Positions 15,850-24,083 of a stretch of 64,000 nucleotides of DNA are shown piece after piece. Numbering within the stretch: the first letter of the stretch is position 1; every line of letters starts with the position of its first letter. The notes under the pieces are model-generated. The model saw nothing but the letters and a program-made list of their open reading frames with translations. It had not been told where the DNA came from and searched no databases. The DNA comes from ZC4RG20 sp963702105 (GTDB lineage Bacteria; Pseudomonadota; Gammaproteobacteria; Steroidobacterales; Rariloculaceae), in NCBI GenBank assembly GCA_963702105.1, contig OY969712.1, forward strand, positions 3,348,001 through 3,412,000. Direction: 5' to 3'. The position numbers and the translations under genes were made by a program.

Positions 15850-17808
15850 ATGGGCCGCTCGGTACGAAGTGCTGTGCGCATCGATGAGGGCTCATCGCCC
15901 GTCCAGGCTGCCGGCATGCGCTGGGAGATCGGGAGCCTCGTCGCGGACCGCTTCGTCCTGTCCGCCCGCCTCGGGCAGGGCCGTTACGGGGAAACCTACA
16001 AGGCGCTCGACCGCGTGTGGTCGGACGGGCAGCTGCGCCTCGAGCAGCACGTCGCACTTCACATTCTCGACGATCGAATAGGCGCGCAGACCCGCCTCCT
16101 CAGAAAGCTCGAGCAGAGCTATCAGCAGCCCCACTTGTGGTCCCATGCGAACATCGTCAAGATCCGCGGCTTCGGCGCCGACCGCGGCGCGTATTTCCTT
16201 GCGACCGAGTTCTTCGAAGGCAGATCGCTGCGCGGGATGCTCGACGCGATCCAGCCGAATCGGCTGTCGCAGGACACCGCGCTCGCGATCCTGCGGAGCG
16301 TGGGCGACGCGCTCGAATATGCGCACGCGAAGCAGGTCGTGCACGGAGATATCCGCCCCGACGCCGTCTTCGTGACGACCGAGCAGACCGTCAAGGTGCT
16401 CGACCTGCTGCCCGCGAGCATTCTTCGCGCGGCGCCGTTCTTCGTCGAAGATGCGGCGCCGAACGGCCTGCTCAACCCCGACCCGCGCGACGACGTCTAC
16501 GGACTCGCCTGTCTCGCGTACGAGCTCTTTTCCGGCCGCCACCCCTTCGGCGGAGCATCGGCGCTCGAAGCGCTCGGCGCCGGCCTCGCACCCTCGCCCG
16601 TTCCCGGCCTCGCTCCGGAGCGGTGGGCCGCGCTCGCCCGCGGCCTCGCGCTGCGCCGCGCGCATCGGACGGCCAACGTCGCCGAGCTCCTCGCGGGGCT
16701 CGGCATCGGCGAAAGGCACAACCGCGAGCCGGCGCGCGATGCGGCAGTGCCCGACTCCGGCAGCTCGGCGGCCGATGCGCAAGAGGACCGCAGAGCCTCG
16801 AACGACGACATGCCGGTGATCCGGGACTACTCCCGCCCGCTCGACCGCGCCGCGCAGGCCGCGCCCGGTCCCGGGCAGACGCCCGGGCAGGAGCCTGCGC
16901 CCGACCTCGACCTGCGAGCCGACGCGCAGGCGAAGCAGCAGTGGCAGCCCTCCGACGCCATCGTCTCCCCTCAGGACGTGTACGCCTATTGGGGTCATGC
17001 GCGCAGACCCTCGAAGCGGCCCGCGCGCACGGCTCGCTTACCAATGCTGTGGCTCGGGCTCGCCGCCAGCCTCGGCTTGGCCGCCTATCTGGCGCACGAG
17101 TCCCTCGATGTCGAGGTTCGCAAGGCGCTCGGTGCCGTCGAAGCGGCGATGCGCCTTGAGAGCCGCGCGGAGTCGGCGCCCGGCGCCCGGCGCGCGCCCG
17201 CATCCGCATCCGCACCCGCACCGGCATCCGCATCCGCATCCGCATCCGCATCCGCATCCGCATCGGCATCCGCGCCCGCATCCGCATCCGCATCCGCGCC
17301 CGCACGCGCACCCGCACCCGAGGGCACCGCCGCGGTCGCCGCCCCGAGCCTGAAACCTACGGCGGCCGAGCCGCCCCGCTCGGCCGCCGCAGACGCGCGA
17401 GCGAAAGCCGAGGCCGGGCCGTCGGTCGCTCCGGAAAAGGTCCCTCCGCGCGCGCTCGAGCCGGAGCACTTCGAGTTCGCGGCGCCGCTCGTGACCGTCT
17501 CCGAGAACCAGGCCTTCGCGGCCGCCGTCATCAGGCGCCGCGGCGGCCGGCTGGGCCCGGCGTCGGTTAGCTGGTGGACGAGCGACGGAACCGCCGTCGC
17601 CGGCAAAGACTACGCCGACCTCGGCCGGCAAACCGTGCGCTTCGCCGCCGGCCAAGAGACGCGGACGGTCATGATCCCGATCGTTTCCGACGACGTCCGC
17701 GAGGCTCGCGAAAGCTTCAACGTGAACATGGTCGCCGCCGGCGAGTCGCCGACGACGCCGGCCGAGCCCGTCCAGCGGCTCGAAATCGTCATCGAAGACG
17801 ACGACTGA
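15850..17808 (+). CDS. Membrane-anchored pseudokinase-like protein with C-terminal Calx-beta domain
   Basis: 652 residues from the ATG at 15850, 7 nt after AGGAG; two earlier in-frame ATGs have no such site. Residues about 35-300 have a Ser/Thr-kinase fold: Gly-loop LGQGRYGETYKA, catalytic loop HGDIRPDA and LDLL at the DFG position. Key residues are altered: the VAIK Lys is His71 (VALHIL), the catalytic-loop Asn is Ala172, and DFG is D185-L-L; the HXD aspartate (D167) remains. This predicts weak or no phosphotransfer. A single membrane helix (about 397-417, LPMLWLGLAASLGLAAYLA) is followed by an Ala/Ser/Pro linker and a Calx-beta domain (about 540-652; WWTSDGTAVAGKDYADLGR and a final DDD). 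The Calx-beta end should face the periplasm. Confidence 0.82.
   Translation: MGRSVRSAVRIDEGSSPVQAAGMRWEIGSLVADRFVLSARLGQGRYGETYKALDRVWSDGQLRLEQHVALHILDDRIGAQTRLLRKLEQSYQQPHLWSHANIVKIRGFGADRGAYFLATEFFEGRSLRGMLDAIQPNRLSQDTALAILRSVGDALEYAHAKQVVHGDIRPDAVFVTTEQTVKVLDLLPASILRAAPFFVEDAAPNGLLNPDPRDDVYGLACLAYELFSGRHPFGGASALEALGAGLAPSPVPGLAPERWAALARGLALRRAHRTANVAELLAGLGIGERHNREPARDAAVPDSGSSAADAQEDRRASNDDMPVIRDYSRPLDRAAQAAPGPGQTPGQEPAPDLDLRADAQAKQQWQPSDAIVSPQDVYAYWGHARRPSKRPARTARLPMLWLGLAASLGLAAYLAHESLDVEVRKALGAVEAAMRLESRAESAPGARRAPASASAPAPASASASASASASASASAPASASASAPARAPAPEGTAAVAAPSLKPTAAEPPRSAAADARAKAEAGPSVAPEKVPPRALEPEHFEFAAPLVTVSENQAFAAAVIRRRGGRLGPASVSWWTSDGTAVAGKDYADLGRQTVRFAAGQETRTVMIPIVSDDVREARESFNVNMVAAGESPTTPAEPVQRLEIVIEDDD
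17199..17322 (+). repeat. Hexanucleotide microsatellite (GCATCC)n and variants
   Basis: Imperfect tandem hexamers GCATCC, with GCACCC, GCGCCC and GCACGC variants, in frame inside the pseudokinase gene, encoding alternating Ala-Ser and Ala-Pro. The purest core lies around 17224-17272. Because the unit is a multiple of three, copy-number change would alter linker length without shifting the frame. Confidence 0.9.
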
Positions 17809-17933
17809 GCCGCAGCGCTCCACGCCGTCCTTGCCCTCCCGCGATCGCGCGCGCCGTCTCGGCTTCCCGGCGCCGGCGCCATTCGGGCCTCCGCCGGTTA
17901 CAATCGGTCTGCGGTCCGGGGGGATCATTTGCC

Positions 17934-19100
17934 ATGACGAACGAATCCAATGCTCGCTTGGTCCAGCGCGCAGCCGCGCTCGTGCCGATGCTGCGTAAGG
18001 CCGGTGCCGAAGCCGAACGGCACCGGCGCCTTCCTGCCGAGACGTTCGACGCGCTCAGCGAGGCGGATGTCTTTCGCATGACTGCGCCCAAGCGCTACGG
18101 CGGCCACGAAGCGGACTTCAACACACAGTGCAGGGTTCTCGCCGAGGTCGCCCGGGGCTGCCCGTCGGCGTCGTGGGTGGCGACCATCATGAGCGCCATG
18201 TCCTGGGTGGCCGGGACCTTCCCGGACGAGGCCCAGGAGGAAGTCTTCCGGTCCGGCGATCCTCGGATCAGCGGCGTCTTTTCTCCGACGGGTACGGCCG
18301 TGTCCGCGGAGGGGGGCTATCGCGTGAACGGCCGCTGGGGCTACAACACGGGCGGTCACGGATCGAATTGGACCGTGGTCAACGCGGTGCACACGGCGGA
18401 CGACGGCACGATCGTACCGATGTGCGTTCTACTCGAGAGCGCCGAGCTCGAACGGCTCGACGACTGGCATGCGAGCGGCATGGCGGCGACCGGGAGCAGC
18501 ACGATACTGGCGAACGACCTCTTCGTGCCCGCCCATCGCGTACAGCCGATTCCGGAGATGGCCGAAGGGCGTTTCCCAGCGCGGCACAACGCCGACAACC
18601 CCTATTTCAAATTCCCCCTCGCCGCGGTGCTGGCGGTGAACGCGGCCGGCACCCCCGTCGGGATCGCCCGCGGAGCGCTCGAGCTCTTCCTCGAGCGCCT
18701 GCCCGGCCGCGGAATCACCTACACGACGTATACGAACAAATCCGAAGCACCCGTCACGCATCTGCAGGTCGGCGAGGCCGCACTCACTCTCGACTCCGCG
18801 GAGGCGCACATGCGCCTCGCTTGTGCGTTGCTCGACGAGCAGCTCGGCAAGACGCTGACGATTCACGACCGCGTCAAAGCGCGCGCCCACGTCAGTGCGG
18901 CGACCGGGCTCGCACGCGAAGCCGTGGACGTCCTGTTCCACGGAAGCGGCGCTTCGGCCATCCAATCCCACGTGCCGATTCAGCGCTTCCAGCGCGACAT
19001 TCAGGCGCTCGCGAATCACGCCATCATGCACCCGCAGACCAGCGTCGAACTGTACGGCCGCATCTTGTGCGGGCTGGAGCCGAACTCGTTGCTCGTCTGA
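17934..19100 (+). CDS. Flavin-dependent monooxygenase of the acyl-CoA-dehydrogenase fold (HsaA-like)
   Basis: 388 residues from the ATG at 17934; the open frame upstream is a shadow of the preceding gene. A TACAAT -10-like box lies at 17899-17904. The protein matches group D two-component monooxygenases: LPAETFDALSEADVFRMTAP, RYGGHEADFNTQCRVLAEVA, GCPSASWVATIMSAMSWVAG, SGVFSPTGTAVSAEGGYRVN, RWGYNTGGHGSNW, and a C-terminal GSGASAIQSHVPIQRFQRDI segment. HsaA hydroxylates phenolic steroid intermediates using reduced FMN from a partner reductase, which I do not see here. Substrate is unknown; phenolic or polycyclic. It converges with the SDR gene. Confidence 0.85.
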   Translation: MTNESNARLVQRAAALVPMLRKAGAEAERHRRLPAETFDALSEADVFRMTAPKRYGGHEADFNTQCRVLAEVARGCPSASWVATIMSAMSWVAGTFPDEAQEEVFRSGDPRISGVFSPTGTAVSAEGGYRVNGRWGYNTGGHGSNWTVVNAVHTADDGTIVPMCVLLESAELERLDDWHASGMAATGSSTILANDLFVPAHRVQPIPEMAEGRFPARHNADNPYFKFPLAAVLAVNAAGTPVGIARGALELFLERLPGRGITYTTYTNKSEAPVTHLQVGEAALTLDSAEAHMRLACALLDEQLGKTLTIHDRVKARAHVSAATGLAREAVDVLFHGSGASAIQSHVPIQRFQRDIQALANHAIMHPQTSVELYGRILCGLEPNSLLV

Positions 19101-19139
19101 TAACTGGCGCAGAATTCGTCACCGCGGCCGGCGTCGCGT

Positions 19140-20030
19140 TCAGAGCCTATCGCGCTCGTGCCGGCGCCGGCTTTCCTCGAGCCGTTCCAGTTGCGGGTCC
19201 GGCGGATCGTCCGTGAAAGCCGCCCGCATCTCCTCGAACGCATCGTACACGTCCTGCTTCACCTCGACGTGCGGAAAAATATAGAACGCCTCTGCACGAA
19301 TGCCGCGCAGCACTCGCTCGGCCAGCACGTCTGCAGCCATGCCCATAGGCAGCACCTTCCTGAAGAGCTCGCCGCCGCGCCGGCGCACCTGCTCCGCGCC
19401 TTCGTCCGGAGCCCCGCGGAACCGCGCCTGACGATGCTCCTCGCTTTCGTAGAGCCGCGTGCTCACGGTGCCCGGGCACACGACCGAAACGGCAATTCCG
19501 TGCCGCGCGAGGTCGTAGCGCAGGGCCTCCGAGAGCCCTCGAATCGCGAACTTCGTCGCGGCGTAGACGGCGGTCCCCGGGCCGGCCCGAATGCCGGCAA
19601 CCGAGGAGACGTTCACGATATGTCCGCCTTCGCCGTGCGACATCATGTGCGGCAGAAACGTCAGCACGCCGTTCACCGTGCCGCCGTAATTGACGCTCGT
19701 GAGCCAGTCGAAGTCCTCGAACGTCGCGTCGCGGATGTCGCGGATGACGTTGACGCCCGCGTTGTTGCACAGCAGATGGACGGCGCCGAAGGCGCGCCGT
19801 GCCTCCTCGGCCGCCGCCGCCCACGCGCCGCGCTCGGTCACGTCCAACTCGACGAGCCGGAGCGCCTGCGCGTAATCCGCTAGCGCCGCCTTGGCCTCGT
19901 CGAGGTGACGCCGGCTCAGATCGCTCGCGACGACGTTCATGCCGGCGCCGAGAAACGCCTTCGTCAGAGCGAGCCCGATGCCCGAGCCGGCGCCTGTCAC
20001 GAACGCGGTTTTGCCCGCCAGCGCCTTCAT
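19140..20030 (-). CDS. Short-chain dehydrogenase/reductase
   Basis: 296 residues, classical SDR length plus a C-terminal extension. Rossmann motif TGAGSGIGLAL near the N-terminus (TGxxxGIG), NNAG at about residue 90, active-site Ser in VNVSSVAG, the YxxxK pair in YAATKFAI, and PGTVSTRLYES after it. NAD(P)-dependent oxidoreduction of an alcohol or ketone is expected. An acidic residue after strand 2 (SDLSRR) hints at NAD preference, but the two arginines make this unsure. Last gene of a minus-strand run with the SnoaL-like (34 bp gap) and esterase genes. Confidence 0.92.
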   Translation of the reverse strand: MKALAGKTAFVTGAGSGIGLALTKAFLGAGMNVVASDLSRRHLDEAKAALADYAQALRLVELDVTERGAWAAAAEEARRAFGAVHLLCNNAGVNVIRDIRDATFEDFDWLTSVNYGGTVNGVLTFLPHMMSHGEGGHIVNVSSVAGIRAGPGTAVYAATKFAIRGLSEALRYDLARHGIAVSVVCPGTVSTRLYESEEHRQARFRGAPDEGAEQVRRRGGELFRKVLPMGMAADVLAERVLRGIRAEAFYIFPHVEVKQDVYDAFEEMRAAFTDDPPDPQLERLEESRRRHERDRL

Positions 20031-20064
20031 GGCCGAGCGGTTCGCGCGCGTGGTTGTGAAAGGA

Positions 20065-20970
20065 TCAATTCGCGCGCGGCGCGCGGCGCGGCGGATTCTT
20101 CTGCGCCGCGTCCCAATGCTCCTGGACCATGCCGCCCTCGACGCGCAGCAAGTCGAACCAATACGCGGGATAAACCGTGTTCGGATGGTCCGGGTCCTTG
20201 CGCAGCTGCTTGACCAGGTAGAAGACGTAGGGGCCGTTCGCGATGATGAGCGTCGGTTTGTTCTTCCACTCGCCCGTGAGCGGCTGCGGCTTCGCGAACC
20301 GTCCGAAAAAGTCCACGAACGCGGCGCGGCCCGTCGGCACGTTGGGATTGTGCTGGATGTAGCTCGGCGCCATGACCTTCTGGGCGAGCTCGAGATGCCC
20401 GTACTGCAGGATGTCGCGCATCTCGACGTTCGCGATCTCGATGTTCTTACGCTCCTGGTCCGAGAAATCGAACTTCACGGCGTCGTAGTCGGTGCCCGTA
20501 GGCCCAGCGCCGCGCCGGCCGCCCGGCATCTTCAACGCGTAGTCCCAATGCTCCTGGACCTTGCCGTTCTCGATGCGCAGCAGGTCGAAGGTGTTGTACT
20601 TGTATGTCTTCGACGCATCCGCCGGATCCTTGGCCTGGCGTTCCCAGACGAGCACCACGAAGTCGCCCTTGGCGAACTGCACGACGGGCAGATTCGCGAG
20701 CTTCTCGGGAATCGGGTTCACGGGCGGCCCGAGTCTTTGGAAGAACGAGACGAAACCTTGGCGGCCCGTCGGCACGTTGATGTTGTGCTGGATGTAGTCG
20801 TCGTCCTGATACTTCGAAGTGAGCTCCAGATGACGGCCCTGTATGCATTCGCGCCACCAGTCGAGCACCATCTTGAGGTTCGCCTGCTCCTGCGGCGTCA
20901 TCGACTGGGCACCGGCCGTGAACGGCAGCGCGAACGCGAGCAGCAGCAGCGTGATCGTCAGCTTCTTCAT
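20065..20970 (-). CDS. Exported tandem SnoaL/NTF2-like protein
   Basis: 301 residues; ATG at 20970 follows AGGGGG. Signal peptide MKKLTITLLLLAFALPFTAG with cleavage near AQS. The mature protein contains two SnoaL-like alpha+beta domains in tandem (about 25-160 and 165-295) that are visibly related: both contain YIQHN, a following NVPTGR and an FF at the same spacing, and both end LLRxExGxVQEHWD. So the gene arose by internal duplication. SnoaL-like folds serve as cyclases, isomerases or ligand-binding domains; no catalytic function can be assigned. Likely cotranscribed with the esterase 53 bp upstream. Confidence 0.85.
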   Translation of the reverse strand: MKKLTITLLLLAFALPFTAGAQSMTPQEQANLKMVLDWWRECIQGRHLELTSKYQDDDYIQHNINVPTGRQGFVSFFQRLGPPVNPIPEKLANLPVVQFAKGDFVVLVWERQAKDPADASKTYKYNTFDLLRIENGKVQEHWDYALKMPGGRRGAGPTGTDYDAVKFDFSDQERKNIEIANVEMRDILQYGHLELAQKVMAPSYIQHNPNVPTGRAAFVDFFGRFAKPQPLTGEWKNKPTLIIANGPYVFYLVKQLRKDPDHPNTVYPAYWFDLLRVEGGMVQEHWDAAQKNPPRRAPRAN

Positions 20971-21023
20971 ATTTCCCCCTCCGAGGGTAAGAGATGAGCC
21001 AAATGAGCCGTGATCGGCAGCGG

Positions 21024-22667
21024 TCACGACCGCGCTTGTCGAAGCGCCGCCAGCGCGAGCCGCTCCTCGTGGTTGGGATCGTTCTCGACGCGTACCTGCT
21101 CGCCGAACATCATCGTCGGATACGTCTGCGGATCGAACGCCGGCCAGTGCGGCATATCCGGGTGGTCCGGATTGCCCGTGCGCGCGAATGCGGCCCACGC
21201 CGCGCTCATGACGTGACCGAGCTCGTAGCGGGATTGCGAGGAGCCCGTCATCGAGGCGCCGAGGTCGAGGTTGTAGAAGACGAACGGGATATCGAGTGTG
21301 TGGTACGCGCCCATGCGGCCGTTGTGCACGGGCGAGAACCAGTCGAAGAAGTAGAGGTAGCTCGGCGCAGTGCCCTGCTCGAACTTCAATCGGTTCAGGG
21401 CCTGCGCATTCCAGCGCCGGGTGTCGTCGGCCTCGGCAGTGAGCCACAGCATCTGGTTGCGCAGTTTCGGGTGCAGGCGCTTGTAGAGAGCGAGCAGCTT
21501 GCGCCCCTCGGCGGCGTCGCCGTTGGCGAGCCGGCTCGTGAAGCGCTCGAGCATGTCCGCGTCGGAGAGGTCGAACGGCGGCGGTCCCACCCAGCCGTTC
21601 TCGGTCTCGCACGAGCCGGCCATGAGCGGGACGCGGGCGGAGTAGGAAGGCGCGGTCGGATCCCACTGATTGCGCGGGAGAACGCGGCCGTCGATGACGG
21701 GCCCCGAGCCGAGTCCCGGGATCCTCGGCTCCGCATAGTAGGCCGCCTGGATCGCCCGAAAGTCCATACTCTGCAGCTTGTCGAGCTGCGTCGCGTCGAG
21801 GCCGAGCCTGGCGAGAAAACGCTCGGCCTGCTCGCTCGCCTTCTCGGCCGGCGTGCCCCGGAACGCGGAACCGCTTTGGGCGATGCTGCGGTGAAACAAA
21901 CCCTCGGCCGAGGGCATCGCCATGAGCGTCGTCGTCTTGCCGCCGCCGCCCGACTGACCGAAGATCGTGACGCGCGTCGGGTCTCCGCCGAAGTTCTCGA
22001 TGTTGTCGCGGACCCAGGCGAGCGTCGCGGCGAGGTCCTGGAGACCCACGTTCGTCGACTCGGCCCATTTCGGGCCGCCGATGTCGGCGAGGTGCAGGAA
22101 CCCGAAGATGTTCAGGCGGTGGTTGACGGCGACGACCACGACGTCTTCTTTCTTGGCCAGATTCGTGCCGTCATAAAGCAAATAGTTGCCGGAGCCGACC
22201 GAGAAGCCGCCGCCGTGCATCCAGACCATGACGGGCCGCGCCTTATCGTCGAGGCCGGGCGTGAACACGTTGACCGTGAGGCAGTCTTCGCTCTGCTCCG
22301 TGTGCCGGTTCAGCGCAGTGACGACCGGAGCCGGCTCCTCGGCGCCGGGCTCGATCGGCGCCGAGTAAGTGATCTCGAAGTGGTCCTTGACGCCGCGCCA
22401 GGCGGCAGGCGGCTGCGGCGGCATGAAGCGATTCGCGCCGCCCGTCGGGGCACCGTAAGGGACACACCAGAATTGATGCACGCCGTCCTTGAGCAGACCC
22501 CGAACTCGGCCGGCGCGCGTCTTCGCGATGCCGCCGATGGTTGCGAGGCGCCGGTCCTGAGCCGCGGCGCGAAACGCCGTCCCGCCCAGCGCGACTCCGG
22601 CCGCCGCGAGCAGCCCCGTGCCGATGAACGTCCTGCGGCCGCACGACCGCCCTTCTCCGCCGTTCAT
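21024..22667 (-). CDS. Exported type B carboxylesterase
   Basis: 547 residues from the ATG at 22667, which follows GGGAGGGGG. A Tat-type signal is likely (GRRTFIGTGLLAAAGVALGG). Features of the carboxylesterase/lipase type B family: VPYGAPTGGANRFMPPQPP, SEDCLTVNVFTP, oxyanion-hole MVWMHGGGFSVGSG, DLAATLAWVRDNIENFGGDP and the nucleophile elbow FGQSGGGGKTTTLM (GQSGG replaces the common GESAG). An acidic partner is likely in the ETENGW region and the His in GAYHTLDIPFVF. It hydrolyses carboxylic esters; substrate unknown. Leads the esterase-SnoaL-SDR operon. Confidence 0.92.
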   Translation of the reverse strand: MNGGEGRSCGRRTFIGTGLLAAAGVALGGTAFRAAAQDRRLATIGGIAKTRAGRVRGLLKDGVHQFWCVPYGAPTGGANRFMPPQPPAAWRGVKDHFEITYSAPIEPGAEEPAPVVTALNRHTEQSEDCLTVNVFTPGLDDKARPVMVWMHGGGFSVGSGNYLLYDGTNLAKKEDVVVVAVNHRLNIFGFLHLADIGGPKWAESTNVGLQDLAATLAWVRDNIENFGGDPTRVTIFGQSGGGGKTTTLMAMPSAEGLFHRSIAQSGSAFRGTPAEKASEQAERFLARLGLDATQLDKLQSMDFRAIQAAYYAEPRIPGLGSGPVIDGRVLPRNQWDPTAPSYSARVPLMAGSCETENGWVGPPPFDLSDADMLERFTSRLANGDAAEGRKLLALYKRLHPKLRNQMLWLTAEADDTRRWNAQALNRLKFEQGTAPSYLYFFDWFSPVHNGRMGAYHTLDIPFVFYNLDLGASMTGSSQSRYELGHVMSAAWAAFARTGNPDHPDMPHWPAFDPQTYPTMMFGEQVRVENDPNHEERLALAALRQARS

Positions 22668-22984
22668 GATTCCCCCTCCCGAGTCGTCGTTGTTGTGCTT
22701 CGGACTATACGACACCCGGGACGGAACGCGTAAGCGTGAGCGACGTGCCCATTCCGGGCCGATTGAGCTCGCGACGCGCGTGGCCGGGCCCGGCACCGTG
22801 CCCCGGCCGCACTGCCGGACCCCGAGCCGCCCGCACATTTCACCGTGAAACGCCGCTCTTCACTCCCGCGATGGCGAATGGACCTCTAACTTCGAACGCA
22901 AGCCGGCGGTTCCGGGAGAGGCCAGAAGAATGACGGCCTGCCGCGAAACGGCCGGCAAGACGCGCAACAAGCAGGAGGACGATC
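22668..22984. promoter_or_regulatory. Divergent intergenic region, no gene
   Basis: 317 bp between the esterase (minus) and a small exported protein (plus). No coding potential is convincing. On the minus strand a TATAGT hexamer (complement near 22703-22708) could be a -10 box for the esterase, without a good -35. The right edge has AGGAGG before the ATG at 22985. Confidence 0.3.
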
Positions 22985-23560
22985 ATGAAAGTTAAAACGG
23001 GCGCACTGGCCTTCGGTCTGATTCTCGGGGTGGCGAATTCCGTGGCCGCCGCGGACGGCAACCGGGAGCAAGGTCACGACCGCACCGATCATCGATTCCG
23101 CCCCGTCGGGCTGGTGAAGACGGTCCTCGACTATGTTTCTCCCTTCAAGAGCTTCAGCTACGCGACACAGAGCATGGGCTACGTGCAAGGCACCGGCTGC
23201 GTGAGCGGGCCCAATGGCGGGGCGATGGGCGTCCACTACGTCAAACTGGACCTGCTCTTGGACGACGAAATCGATCCGACGCAGCCGGAGATCCTCGTCT
23301 ACGAACCGACGCCGTGGGGCAGCATGCGCCTCGTTGCCGCGGAGTACGTCGTGTTCAAGTCGGCATGGGAAGCCAAACACGGCGAAAACAACGTCCCGTA
23401 CGTCGAAGGTCAGCACATGATGCTGACGACGGCACCCAACCGCTACGGTCTGCCGGACCACTACATGCTCCACGTCTGGGCCTTCAAGGACAATCGGGAC
23501 GGCATGTTCGCGCCGTGGAATCCGGATGTGACCTGCGAGTACTACGTTCCCGAGCAGTAG
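22985..23560 (+). CDS. Exported hypothetical protein
   Basis: 191 residues with a good AGGAGG ribosome binding site and a clear signal peptide (MKVKTGALAFGLILGVANSV, cleavage after VAAAD). The mature part contains MGVHYVKLDLLLDDEIDPTQ then PEILVYEPTPWGSMRLVAAE, a pattern I have seen in uncharacterised secreted proteins of proteobacteria and acidobacteria, and ends PWNPDVTCEYY. Two cysteines (in GTGCVSG and VTCEYY) may form a disulfide. Monocistronic by spacing; function unknown. Confidence 0.8.
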   Translation: MKVKTGALAFGLILGVANSVAAADGNREQGHDRTDHRFRPVGLVKTVLDYVSPFKSFSYATQSMGYVQGTGCVSGPNGGAMGVHYVKLDLLLDDEIDPTQPEILVYEPTPWGSMRLVAAEYVVFKSAWEAKHGENNVPYVEGQHMMLTTAPNRYGLPDHYMLHVWAFKDNRDGMFAPWNPDVTCEYYVPEQ

Positions 23561-23782
23561 TGCCAAACCGCGCCGGGCGAGGCTCCCCGATGCCGCGGCA
23601 GTGGAGCAGGCGGCGTCGTGCCGGAGAGGCCAGATCAACCGGAGCGGCGTGCGCCGCGCGACGCTCGAGCGCGATTTCGCGCGACGCCGCCGCCCGGCCC
23701 TGCACCGCCGTCGGCACGCTCGCTAAGTGAACGGTGTACACTCCGAACAGCTCGTGAACCTGCCCCTCTCACGGAGAATCCG

Positions 23783-24082
23783 ATGCCGCATTTCGTGATC
23801 GAGAGAGAGATCCCGGGCGCCGGCCAAATGAGCCGCGAAGCGCTTCAAGCCGCCATCGACAACAGCCTCGCCACGCTCGATGATCTGGGACCGGAAATCC
23901 AGTGGCTGCACAGCTTCGTCACGGACGACAAGATCTACTGCATATATTTCGCTCCCGACGAGACGCTGATCCGCACGCATGCGCGCAAGGCCGGCATCCC
24001 GGCGGACCGTATCTCGGCCGTCCGCAGCCTGCTCAAAGAAGACGGGGTTCACGTGCCGGAAGCATTGCTCGCCCGCGACTGA
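23783..24082 (+). CDS. DUF4242 (nickel-binding-like) small protein
   Basis: 99 residues from the ATG at 23783, preceded by CGGAGAA. MPHFVIEREIPGAG at the start, QWLHSFVTDDKIYCIYFAPD in the middle and IRTHARKAGIPADRISAVRS near the end are the DUF4242 signature, a ferredoxin-like fold with a conserved Cys-Ile-Tyr and an E/H pair. Family members are cytoplasmic and of unknown role. It ends 1 bp before the stop of the convergent STAND gene. The preceding 220 bp hold no gene. Confidence 0.85.
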   Translation: MPHFVIEREIPGAGQMSREALQAAIDNSLATLDDLGPEIQWLHSFVTDDKIYCIYFAPDETLIRTHARKAGIPADRISAVRSLLKEDGVHVPEALLARD

Positions 24083-24083
24083 A

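Noticed and set aside
17199..17322. CRISPR-like array
   Set aside because: Uninterrupted hexamers with no spacers, in frame inside a gene; it is a coding microsatellite.
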